Assembly: GCA_964590435.1 (NCBI GenBank)
Contig: CAZPWT010000008.1
Coordinates: 1-64,000 of the forward strand
Direction of reading: 5' to 3'
DNA: 64,000 nt
Source: WSZJ01 sp964590435
GTDB lineage: Bacteria > Planctomycetota > MHYJ01 > WSZJ01
Shown: positions 50,617 through 57,913 of the stretch, one piece after another
Layout: the number at the start of each line of letters is the position of its first letter
Position numbering within the stretch: the stretch's first letter is position 1
The notes under the pieces: generated by a model
Databases searched by the model: none
Seen by the model: the letters and a program-made list of their open reading frames with translations, nothing else
Told to the model about the DNA's origin: nothing
Translations under genes and position numbers: made by a program

Positions 50617-51065
50617 CGCCTTTCGCCGCGCGGCGTCACTCGCAGGTTGACCTTGGCCACTCCGTCCGCTGGGGCGGGATCCGGAAGTTCGAGCCACGCC
50701 TCCGGTTGCCCGGGGAGGAAGAGCATCGCCTTCCCGTTGGGTCGGCGGACCTCCCCCGTCGCCTCCACCGTCACCGCTTCCGGCCGGAACCCCGCGTGCC
50801 GCAGCGCCTCGAACACCGCCTCGGGCTCGATCCGCGCGCCGGCGGCCGGGAGGATCGTCGCCTTCCCGCCCTGCAGGTCCACCGTCACATGCGCGACGCC
50901 GTCCAGGCGTCCCAGGGCGTGCTCGACGCCCTGCACTCAGGGACTTCACTCCATGCCGGAGATCTCGACGATCATCCGGAGCAGCCCTTCGGTCGGCGCG
51001 GCGGGGGCCGGCGGCGCGGCGGCGCAGCCGGCAAGGAGCAGGACCACGAACGGAATGCAGCGCAC
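50613..51065 (-). CDS. Candidate selenoprotein: HMA-fold lipoprotein with UxxU metal site (Sec40, Sec43)
   Basis: 151 codons if the two in-frame UGA codons at 50946-50948 and 50937-50939 are read as selenocysteine. The frame starts at GTG 51065 with GGGAGG six bases upstream, encodes a lipoprotein signal MRCIPFVVLLLAGC (Cys14), then IVEISGME-U-SP-U-VQGVEHALGRLDGVAHVTVD, a textbook heavy-metal-associated domain except that both Cys of GMxCxxC are UGA. A C-terminal extension of about 65 residues follows. A shorter call starting at GTG 50936 would lack the export signal and the whole metal site. A perfect 8-bp hairpin lies 20 bases after the first UGA. The upstream gene encodes an outer-membrane protein. 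I infer a periplasmic soft-metal (Cu, Hg) binder. Confidence 0.75.
50909..50944 (-). promoter_or_regulatory. Putative SECIS hairpin for the HMA lipoprotein
   Basis: In the RNA the perfect stem CAGGGCGU/ACGCCCUG closes a five-base loop CGAGC. The loop begins 20 bases after the first UGA and 11 after the second. An outer GUCC/GGAC pair extends the hairpin across the second UGA. The first distance is normal for bacterial SECIS elements; the second is short. Confidence 0.5.
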
Positions 51066-51078
51066 GATCGCCTCCCAG

Positions 51079-51942
51079 TCAGAAGTGAATGCTGCCCGCG
51101 ATGAACCCGGTCCATTGTGCCCGGCCGTACTCGTCGTCGGAGCTGTCGGCGAGGTTGAAGCCGAAGCTTCCCTCGATCGTCAACCACTTCGTCACGTGGA
51201 ATTGCACGCCGGGCGCGATCCAGACCTGGTCGGCGCTGTCGTCGACGGCCTCGCCGCGCGTGTGGTAGCGGTGGAGGTACCACGCGTCCACGACGAGCCG
51301 CAGCTCCATCCCCGACTCTCCCGGCTCGAAGACCGCCGGGAACAGCCGGAACCAGTACGAAGCATCGATGCGGATCACGGGCCCGGGACTGACCTCTCCG
51401 CGCGACGTGCTGGCCTGCCCCCACGCGTCGACGGCGACGCGGTGCCGATCGGCGATGTACGTGAACGCCGCGCCGAGCTTGAAGTCGAACGTCCCGCTGC
51501 CGAGCTGCAGCTTGCGCGTGAACGGGACGTCGGAGCCTCCGAGCGTGTCGTCCCACGTCCCCGTCGGGAACTCGATCCCCCCGAACACCGCCGCGCGCAG
51601 CGACGACATCACCCCGTCCTGCTTGAGGATGTTCACCTTCCCCTGCACCGCGACGTCGCCGAGGCCGCTTCTCCGCTCGTGGTCGCCGCCGATCTCGAAG
51701 CGCCTCGTGATGAGCGGCACGAACGCCGCCCCCTCGAACCGCGGATGGAACGCGTAACGGAACTCCCCGACCGCCTGCGCCTCGTCCACGTGGCGCCACT
51801 GGCTCCCGCGGATCGTCAGCCGCGCCATCGGCGACTCCGGCGACACGACGCCTGCGTTTTCCGTGACGAGCTGCGCCGAAGCGTCGCGGGCAAGGCAGGC
51901 CAGCACGAACGCGAGGCTCACCCGGGACAGGAGGTGCTTCAT
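51079..51942 (-). CDS. Outer-membrane protein paired with the HMA lipoprotein
   Basis: 287 residues. Signal peptide MKHLLSRVSLAFVLACLARDASA, then a small barrel with strands such as VGEFRYAFHPRFEGAAFVPL and IEGSFGFNLADSSDD, ending in Phe (GSIHF). It resembles barrel proteins often found beside metal-handling genes, but I cannot name the family. The HMA lipoprotein gene begins 13 bases after its stop codon and the ribosome binding site overlaps that stop, so the two are a translationally coupled pair. Confidence 0.8.
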   Translation of the reverse strand: MKHLLSRVSLAFVLACLARDASAQLVTENAGVVSPESPMARLTIRGSQWRHVDEAQAVGEFRYAFHPRFEGAAFVPLITRRFEIGGDHERRSGLGDVAVQGKVNILKQDGVMSSLRAAVFGGIEFPTGTWDDTLGGSDVPFTRKLQLGSGTFDFKLGAAFTYIADRHRVAVDAWGQASTSRGEVSPGPVIRIDASYWFRLFPAVFEPGESGMELRLVVDAWYLHRYHTRGEAVDDSADQVWIAPGVQFHVTKWLTIEGSFGFNLADSSDDEYGRAQWTGFIAGSIHF

Positions 51943-52008
51943 GCGGCGGGACTCCTCGGAAACGGGGCTCGGTCCCGGAATCTAGCAGAGCCGGGGCGAA
52001 CCCGCGAG

Positions 52009-53877
52009 CTACGCCGTCGGCTCTTTCTCCCCGAACCTGACCGTGACGAGGTACTTCCCGTCCTCGAGCCGGGATTCGACCGGTTCGCCGCTCTTGTGGA
52101 AGATCCCCATCATCTTCGCGTTGCCGGCCAGGACGGCACCGTTGAAGCCGCGGATGCCGCGTTCGCGGGCGATGTGGCAGAGCCGCTTGAACAGCCACGT
52201 GCCGATCCCGCGGCCCTGGAAAGGCTCGGCCACGGTGAAGGTGATGTCGGCGAACCCGGAGGCGCGGTCGAGCTCGTAGCGGCCGAGGGCGGCGATGCGT
52301 TCGCCTTCGCCGTCGCGGACGAAGCCCGCGATCGCCATTTCCGAGTCGTAATCCAGGGCGCACTGGTCCTGGATCTGCTGCGGCGTGAGGGATTTCAGCG
52401 GCGCGCCGTAGCGCTGGTAGACCGTCTCGGGCGAATGGGAGTAGAAGAACTCGCGCACGAGGCGCTCGTCGGCCGGGCGAAGGGGTCGGAAGAAGACCTC
52501 GGCGTCGCCGAATCGTTCGCGGGCCTCGAGTTCGACGGGGTACGGGCGGCCCTTCTCGGGCCACGGCACCTGGTCGGCGGCGACGAGGTGGCGGTTGCGC
52601 GCGGCGGCGAGGAGTTCCGCGCGGAAATCGGGGTGCGCGATGCTGATGAGCGACAGGGCGCGCTCGCGGACGGAGCGGCCTTTCAGTTCCGCGATCCCGT
52701 ACTCGGTCAGGACGGTGTGGACGTCGCCGCGCGTGGTGACGACGCCGGCGCCCTCGGCCAGCGTGGGCACGATGCGCGACAGCGTGCCGCCCTTGGCCGT
52801 CGACTCGATCGCGATGATGCTCCGCCCGCCGGCGGAGCGCGCCGCGCCGCGGATGAAGTCCACCTGCCCGCCGATGCCGGAGTAGAAGCGCGTGCCTATG
52901 GAGTCGGCGCAGACCTGCCCCGTGAGGTCGACCTGGAGCGCCGAGTTGATCGAGACCATCCGGTCGTTCTTCGCGATCACGAACGGGTCGTTCACGAACT
53001 CGCTCGGCAGGAACTCGAAGAACGGGTTGTCGTGCACGTAGTCGTACAGCCGGCGCGAGCCCTTGCAGAACGACGTCACGACCTTGCGCGGATGCAGCGT
53101 CTTGCGCTTCCCCGTGATCACGCCGTTCTCGATCAGCTCGATGATCCCGTCGGAGAACATCTCGGTGTGGATGCCGATGTCCTGCTTGTCGCCGAGGTTG
53201 GCGAGGACGGCGTTGGGGATGTCGCCGATCCCCATCTGGAGCGTCGCGCCGTTCTCGATGAGGCTGGCGCAGAAGCGGCCGATGCCGAGGGCGATGGCGT
53301 CGGGCTTCTCGGGCGCGGACTCGAGGATGGGGGCGTCGTTCCGCACGAACATGTCGATGTCCGAGACGTGGACGAAGCTCGCGCCGTGCGTGCGCGGCAT
53401 CGTCGGGTTGACCTCGGCGACCACGATGTCCGCCGACTCGACGGCCGCCTTCACCACGTCCACCGAGACCCCGAGCGACACGAACCCGTGCGCGTCCGGC
53501 AGCGTCGTCGACACCAGCGCCACGTCCAGCCGCGCCCTCCGCGACCGGAACAGCCCCGGGATCTCCGACAGGAAAATCGGCGTGTAGTCCGCCGCCCCGT
53601 GCGCCACCGCTTCCCGGACGTTCGAGCCGATGAAGAACGCGTTCGCCCGGAACCGCCGCGTCTGCTCCGCCTTCGCGTACGGCGCATGCCCCACCGTCAT
53701 GATGTGCATCACCTCGACGTCCGCCAGGTCCGGCCGCGCCCCGAGCGCGCCCACCAGCATGACCGGCTCCGCACACCCCGACCCCACGAACACCCGGCTC
53801 CCGCGCTTCACGCAGGCCACCGCCTCCGCCGCCGTCACGCTCCGCGCCCTGAAACGCTCTTCCCAATTTCCGCTCAT
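52009..53877 (-). CDS. Acetyl-CoA hydrolase/CoA-transferase fused to a GNAT acetyltransferase domain
   Basis: 622 residues from ATG 53877. Residues ~1-430 are an acetyl-CoA hydrolase/4-hydroxybutyrate CoA-transferase type protein: VFVGSGCAEPVMLVGAL, LQMGIGDIPNAVLANL, GIHTEMFSDGIIELIENG and the active-site region GTRFYSGIGGQVDFIRGAARS. A linker leads to a GNAT domain (about 465-615) with the acetyl-CoA-binding motif FQGRGIGTWLFKRLC. This two-domain fusion is known in other bacteria. It is likely involved in acyl-CoA/acetate exchange, with the GNAT domain perhaps acetylating a protein or small molecule. Its upstream neighbour is divergent. Confidence 0.88.
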   Translation of the reverse strand: MSGNWEERFRARSVTAAEAVACVKRGSRVFVGSGCAEPVMLVGALGARPDLADVEVMHIMTVGHAPYAKAEQTRRFRANAFFIGSNVREAVAHGAADYTPIFLSEIPGLFRSRRARLDVALVSTTLPDAHGFVSLGVSVDVVKAAVESADIVVAEVNPTMPRTHGASFVHVSDIDMFVRNDAPILESAPEKPDAIALGIGRFCASLIENGATLQMGIGDIPNAVLANLGDKQDIGIHTEMFSDGIIELIENGVITGKRKTLHPRKVVTSFCKGSRRLYDYVHDNPFFEFLPSEFVNDPFVIAKNDRMVSINSALQVDLTGQVCADSIGTRFYSGIGGQVDFIRGAARSAGGRSIIAIESTAKGGTLSRIVPTLAEGAGVVTTRGDVHTVLTEYGIAELKGRSVRERALSLISIAHPDFRAELLAAARNRHLVAADQVPWPEKGRPYPVELEARERFGDAEVFFRPLRPADERLVREFFYSHSPETVYQRYGAPLKSLTPQQIQDQCALDYDSEMAIAGFVRDGEGERIAALGRYELDRASGFADITFTVAEPFQGRGIGTWLFKRLCHIARERGIRGFNGAVLAGNAKMMGIFHKSGEPVESRLEDGKYLVTVRFGEKEPTA

Positions 53878-53908
53878 GCGCTCGAGTCTACGGTTAGCAT
53901 TTAACGGC

Positions 53909-54550
53909 GTGAAGCAGAGTCCCCGGTTGCCCGCCGCCGTGCTCCTTGCCACCCTCGCCGTCCTTATCTGGTCCGGCATCGCGCCGAAAGACCGCTTCAC
54001 GTGGCTCCTCGAGGTCGGGCCGGTCCTCCTGGGCGCGCCGGTGCTGATGGCGACCTGGAAGCGCTTCCCGCTCACTCCGCTGCTGTACGTGCTGCTGTTC
54101 CTGCACGGTGTGATCCTGATGGTGGGGGGGCACTACACGTATGCGGAAGTGCCGCCGGGGAACTGGGTGCGCGACCTGTTTCACATGTCGAGGAACCACT
54201 ACGACCGGCTCGGGCATTTTGCGCAGGGGTTCGTGCCGGCGATCCTGGCGCGGGAGGTGCTGCTGCGGACGTCGCCGCTGAGGCAGGGGAAGTGGCTCTT
54301 CTTCCTGGTGACGTCGGTCTGCCTTGCGTTCAGCGCGTTCTATGAGTTCCTCGAGTGGTGGACGGCGATGGCGACGGGGACGGCGGCGGAGGCGTTCCTG
54401 GGGACGCAGGGGGACGTGTGGGACTCGCAATGGGACATGTTCCTGGCGCTGGTCGGGGCTCTCTGCGCGCAGCTGACCCTGTCGCGGGTGCATGACCGGC
54501 AGTTGGCCGGTGTGGAGGCGGCGCGGGCGCCGGAATTTACCCGACCTTAA
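53909..54550 (+). CDS. DUF2238 (YjdF-type) membrane protein
   Basis: 213 residues with about six membrane helices. The DUF2238 hallmark is present: HYDRLGHFAQGFVPAILAREVLLR and AFYEFLEWWTA, then GTQGDVWDSQWDMFLALVGAL. GTG start at 53909. Family function is unknown. It is divergent from the CoA-transferase gene (31 bases between starts) and ends just upstream of pstS. Its stop codon overlaps the first half of a Pho-box-like repeat. Confidence 0.87.
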   Translation: MKQSPRLPAAVLLATLAVLIWSGIAPKDRFTWLLEVGPVLLGAPVLMATWKRFPLTPLLYVLLFLHGVILMVGGHYTYAEVPPGNWVRDLFHMSRNHYDRLGHFAQGFVPAILAREVLLRTSPLRQGKWLFFLVTSVCLAFSAFYEFLEWWTAMATGTAAEAFLGTQGDVWDSQWDMFLALVGALCAQLTLSRVHDRQLAGVEAARAPEFTRP

Positions 54551-54574
54551 CGGCGCGCTCATCGGCCCTTTAAG
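54545..54574 (+). promoter_or_regulatory. Pho-box-like direct repeat upstream of pstS
   Basis: CCTTAAC at 54545 and CCTTTAAG at 54567 start exactly 22 bases (two 11-base periods) apart. The same two motifs occur 11 bases apart before the phosphate-type porin at 61568. The 11-base phasing is that of PhoB-type half-sites. No PhoB gene is in the window. Confidence 0.4.
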
Positions 54575-54621
54575 GGGCTCTCCTACCTTTCCGCTCACCA
54601 ACAACGGAAAAGGAGAGTGAC

Positions 54622-55605
54622 ATGAACTTCAGCGGTCGTTTCTGGCTCGCTTCGCTGGTCGGTTCCGCGGCCCTGGCGGTGACCGTCGTCGCCGACAGCA
54701 TCGCGGTGGACTCGGCGATCCCGGCGTACTCGAAGGTCGACGGGATCAAGGGGAACATCAACATCATCGGGTCGGACACGTGCATCAACCTGGACACGCT
54801 CTGGGGCGAGGGTTTCAAGAAGGTCTACCCCGAGGTGAACATCAGCGTCGAGGGGAAGGGCTCGGCGACGGCGCCGCCCGCGCTCGCCAGCCGTACGGCG
54901 AACGTCGGGCCGATGAGCCGCCCGATGAAGCCCGAAGAGCTGGACACGGTCGCGGGAAAGTGGGGCTACCAGCCGACGGGCGTCAACATGGCGATCGACG
55001 CGCTGGCCGTCGTCGTCCACAAGGACAACCCGCTGCAGAACCTGACGATCGAGCTCATCGACGCGATCTTCTCGCGGACCCGCAAGGGCGGTTACCAGGA
55101 GGACATCACGACCTGGGGACAGCTCGGCCTGACCGGCGAGTGGGCGAACAAGCCGATCTCCCTCTACGGCCGCAACAGCGCGAGCGGCACCTACGGGTAC
55201 TTCAAGGAGCACGCCCTCTACAAGGGCGACTTCAAGTCCGACGTGAAGGAGCAGCCCGGCACGGCCGCGGTGGTGCAGGGAGTCGCCGAGGACCTGTACG
55301 GGATCGGTTACGGCGGCATCGGCTACCTGACGCCCGGCGTCCGCGCCGTCCCGCTCGCCAAGACCTTCGGCGGAACCGTGTTCAAGCCGACCTACGAGAA
55401 CGCGCTCTCGGGCAAGTACCCCCTGGCGCGCTTCCTCATGATGTACGTGGACAACGCCCCCGGGAAAGGCCTCGACCCGGTCGTGCGGGAGTTCGCGCGT
55501 TTTGTGCTGTCGAAAGAAGGGCAGGAGATCGTGATCAAGGACGGCTACATGCCGCTCACGCCGGCGATGGTCACGAAGGAACTGGCGAAGCTGGAAACCA
55601 GGTAG
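54622..55605 (+). CDS. pstS: Phosphate ABC transporter substrate-binding protein
   Basis: 327 residues. Signal peptide MNFSGRFWLASLVGSAALAVTVVA; ribosome binding site AAAAGGAGAG before ATG. Phosphate-binding segments: GSDTCINLDTLWGEGF, VEGKGSATAPPALASRTANVGPMSRPM, and GRNSASGTYGYFKEHAL, where the Ser/Thr/Arg loops contact phosphate. It is periplasmic and hands phosphate to PstCA. It is the first gene of pstS-pstC-pstA-pstB-phoU; a strong hairpin separates it from pstC. Confidence 0.95.
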   Translation: MNFSGRFWLASLVGSAALAVTVVADSIAVDSAIPAYSKVDGIKGNINIIGSDTCINLDTLWGEGFKKVYPEVNISVEGKGSATAPPALASRTANVGPMSRPMKPEELDTVAGKWGYQPTGVNMAIDALAVVVHKDNPLQNLTIELIDAIFSRTRKGGYQEDITTWGQLGLTGEWANKPISLYGRNSASGTYGYFKEHALYKGDFKSDVKEQPGTAAVVQGVAEDLYGIGYGGIGYLTPGVRAVPLAKTFGGTVFKPTYENALSGKYPLARFLMMYVDNAPGKGLDPVVREFARFVLSKEGQEIVIKDGYMPLTPAMVTKELAKLETR

Positions 55606-55610
55606 GTCCC

Positions 55611-55644
55611 TCCGGGGGGCCGGCTTCGCGGCCGGCTCCCCGGA
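55611..55644 (+). other. Intercistronic hairpin between pstS and pstC
   Basis: TCCGGGGGGCCGGC pairs with GCCGGCTCCCCGGA across a small loop containing TTCG, giving a 13-14 bp G+C-rich stem. It has no T-run, so it is not a normal terminator. Such hairpins can protect the upstream message from 3' decay and make binding protein levels exceed those of the permease. That role is inferred. Confidence 0.65.
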
Positions 55645-55657
55645 CCCCGATCCAGCC

Positions 55658-57913
55658 ATGGCGCACCAGCCAAACCTGAGGGCCGTCTTCATCGACCGCC
55701 TGGCCGCGAAGCTGATCCCCGGCGGGGGAATGCTGATCGTGGCGTGCGTGCTGGCGATCCTCCTCTTTCTCGTGGCCGTCGCGGTCCCCCTGTTCCTTCC
55801 GGCCCGGGCGACCGCGGCTGCCGCCCTTCGCGACGATCGCGGCTGCCTCAGCGTGGACTTCATCGACGGTCTCGGCGAACCCTGGTGGATCACGCGTGAA
55901 GGTGCGTGGCGGCTGGGTGCGGAGGGCCGGCCGGAGCGACTGGTCATCCCGGGATTTGCCGGAGTCGCGCCGGTGGCTGCAAACCAGGCCGGCACTTCCC
56001 GCTCGACCGGGATCCTGTTCGCCGACGGGCGCTTCGCCCTGGTGAGGGTGGAGAAGAAGCCGTCGGGAGAAATCGGGGTTTCGGTCCTCGACACGCTCGA
56101 GCTCCCGCGGCCGGCGCCCTGCACGATTGCCGCGGCGCGGGACGAGGCCGGCCACGGCCGCGTGGCGAAATTGAGCGAAGGCCGGGTGACGGTCGGCGGC
56201 CTCGCGGGGCTGGGCATGGCGGCCGAATCGGAAGTTGCCCCTGCGGGAGTCGTCGCCATCGCCCTGTCCTCATCGGGCAACACGCTGGCGGCGGCGCTCG
56301 AGTCCGGCGAGATCCAGCTCTGGGACGTCTCCGACGCCTCCGAGCCGCGCCTCGCGCAGTCCCTGCCACCGGCCCGCGCCCGCTGGACCTCCCTCGCGTT
56401 CCTGCTGGGTGACGAGTCCCTCGTGGCCGCCGATGGCCTCGGCACCGTCAGCGGCTGGATGCGCGCCCGCCACGTAACCCTCCGGAACGCCGGCGCTTCC
56501 CCCGTCACCGTGCTCGGCGACGTCGTGCCGGCGGGCGGCAGCGTCGTCGTGATCGATCGCGACCATTCGAAGAGGCTGCCGCGCGGCGGACCCGTCACGA
56601 TCGGCCCCGGCGGCATCCGCTTCGTCGCCTCGCGGAGTTTCCCGAAACTCCCTGCCGCTGCCGCAGCGATCGCGGTCAGCTCGCGCAACAAGTGCTTCGC
56701 GGTCGGCGACGCAGCCGGCGGCGTCTCGGTCTACCACGCCACGACGGAGCGGCTCGCCCTCTCGATCCCGCCCGCCGAGGGCAGCGCCGTGACGGCGGTC
56801 GCTTTCGGGCCCACCGGGGAGGAGATTGCCGCGTGGAGCGGCGGGCTCAGCTCGTGGAAGCTCCACAACCCTCACCCCGACGTCTCGCTGTCGGCGCTCC
56901 TCTCCCCTCTCTGGTACGAGAGCTACCCCAGTCCCGAATTCGTCTGGCAGTCCAGCTCCGGCACGCAGGACTCGGAGCCCAAGTACTCCCTCTGGCCGCT
57001 CTTCGCCGGGACGCTCAAGGGCACGCTCTACGCACTGCTCTTCTCCGTGCCCGTCGCGTTTGCGGCCGCGATCTACGTGGCCCGGTTCGCGCCGTCGCGC
57101 TTCCGGACCTGGGTGAAGCCCGCCATCGAACTCATGGCCGGAATCCCGAGCGTGGTCGTCGGGATGATCGCCGCCCTCTGGCTCGCGCCGGTCGTGGAGC
57201 GTTCCCTTTGCGCCATCCTGGTCGGCGGCGTCCTCCTCCCCGTCGTCTTCGCGGGAGTCGTCGCAGTCTCCGGGCGCATTCCCCGCACGCCCGGCCGCCG
57301 GCCGGGGGCAGGCCTCGAACTGGCCGGCGCCGCCGCCGTGCTCGTCCTGACCGCCCTCCTCGCGCTCGCCGTAGACGGGCCCGTCGAGCGCATGCTCTTC
57401 CGTGGCGATTTCCGGCAGTGGCTCTTCGACGCCCTCCGCATCCATTACGACATCCGCAACGGATTCCTGGTCGGCGTCGCCCTCGGCTTCGCCGTCATCC
57501 CCGTCGTCTTCACCATCGCCGAGGACGCCATCTCCAACGTCCCCGCGTCGATGACCTCCGCCGCGCTCGCACTCGGCGCCACCCCGTGGCAGACCGTCCG
57601 CCATGTCATCCTCCCCGCCGCAGCTTCCGGCCTCTTCGCCGCCGTCGTCCTCGGCCTCGGCCGCGCCGCAGGCGAAACCATGATCGTCGTCATGGCCGCG
57701 GGCAACACCCCCATCATGGACCCCGCACCCTGGAACGGCATGCGCACCCTCTCCGCCGCCATGGCCATCGAGATCCCGGAGGCGCCCGTCAACGGCTCCC
57801 TCTACCGCGTCCTCTTCCTCACGGGGCTCTTGCTCTTCGCCTTCACCGCCGCCCTGAACACGGTCGCCGAGGTCGTCGGGACGCGGCTCAGGAGGAAGTT
57901 TGGAAGGGTCTAG
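55658..57913 (+). CDS. pstC: Phosphate ABC transporter permease with large periplasmic insert
   Basis: 751 residues, more than twice the length of the classical PstC. One membrane helix near 25-48, then a periplasmic region of ~380 residues with WD-repeat-like blocks (GVVAIALSSSGNTLAAALESGEIQLWDVS, AVAFGPTGEEIAAWSGGLSSWKL), then the permease domain (about 440-751) with coupling loop ALALGATPWQTVRHVILPAA. PstC variants with such inserts are known in some diderms. The 3' end overlaps the TTG start of pstA by 14 bases. Confidence 0.92.
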   Translation: MAHQPNLRAVFIDRLAAKLIPGGGMLIVACVLAILLFLVAVAVPLFLPARATAAAALRDDRGCLSVDFIDGLGEPWWITREGAWRLGAEGRPERLVIPGFAGVAPVAANQAGTSRSTGILFADGRFALVRVEKKPSGEIGVSVLDTLELPRPAPCTIAAARDEAGHGRVAKLSEGRVTVGGLAGLGMAAESEVAPAGVVAIALSSSGNTLAAALESGEIQLWDVSDASEPRLAQSLPPARARWTSLAFLLGDESLVAADGLGTVSGWMRARHVTLRNAGASPVTVLGDVVPAGGSVVVIDRDHSKRLPRGGPVTIGPGGIRFVASRSFPKLPAAAAAIAVSSRNKCFAVGDAAGGVSVYHATTERLALSIPPAEGSAVTAVAFGPTGEEIAAWSGGLSSWKLHNPHPDVSLSALLSPLWYESYPSPEFVWQSSSGTQDSEPKYSLWPLFAGTLKGTLYALLFSVPVAFAAAIYVARFAPSRFRTWVKPAIELMAGIPSVVVGMIAALWLAPVVERSLCAILVGGVLLPVVFAGVVAVSGRIPRTPGRRPGAGLELAGAAAVLVLTALLALAVDGPVERMLFRGDFRQWLFDALRIHYDIRNGFLVGVALGFAVIPVVFTIAEDAISNVPASMTSAALALGATPWQTVRHVILPAAASGLFAAVVLGLGRAAGETMIVVMAAGNTPIMDPAPWNGMRTLSAAMAIEIPEAPVNGSLYRVLFLTGLLLFAFTAALNTVAEVVGTRLRRKFGRV

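Noticed and set aside
50613..50936. Shorter HMA-like protein from the GTG at 50936
   Set aside because: It starts directly after the second UGA, has no export signal or metal site and no ribosome binding site. The longer UGA-containing frame explains the lipoprotein signal and HMA motif.
50647..53904. 1085-codon plus-strand frame
   Set aside because: It crosses three minus-strand genes, including the HMA lipoprotein and the CoA-transferase fusion, and has no domain.
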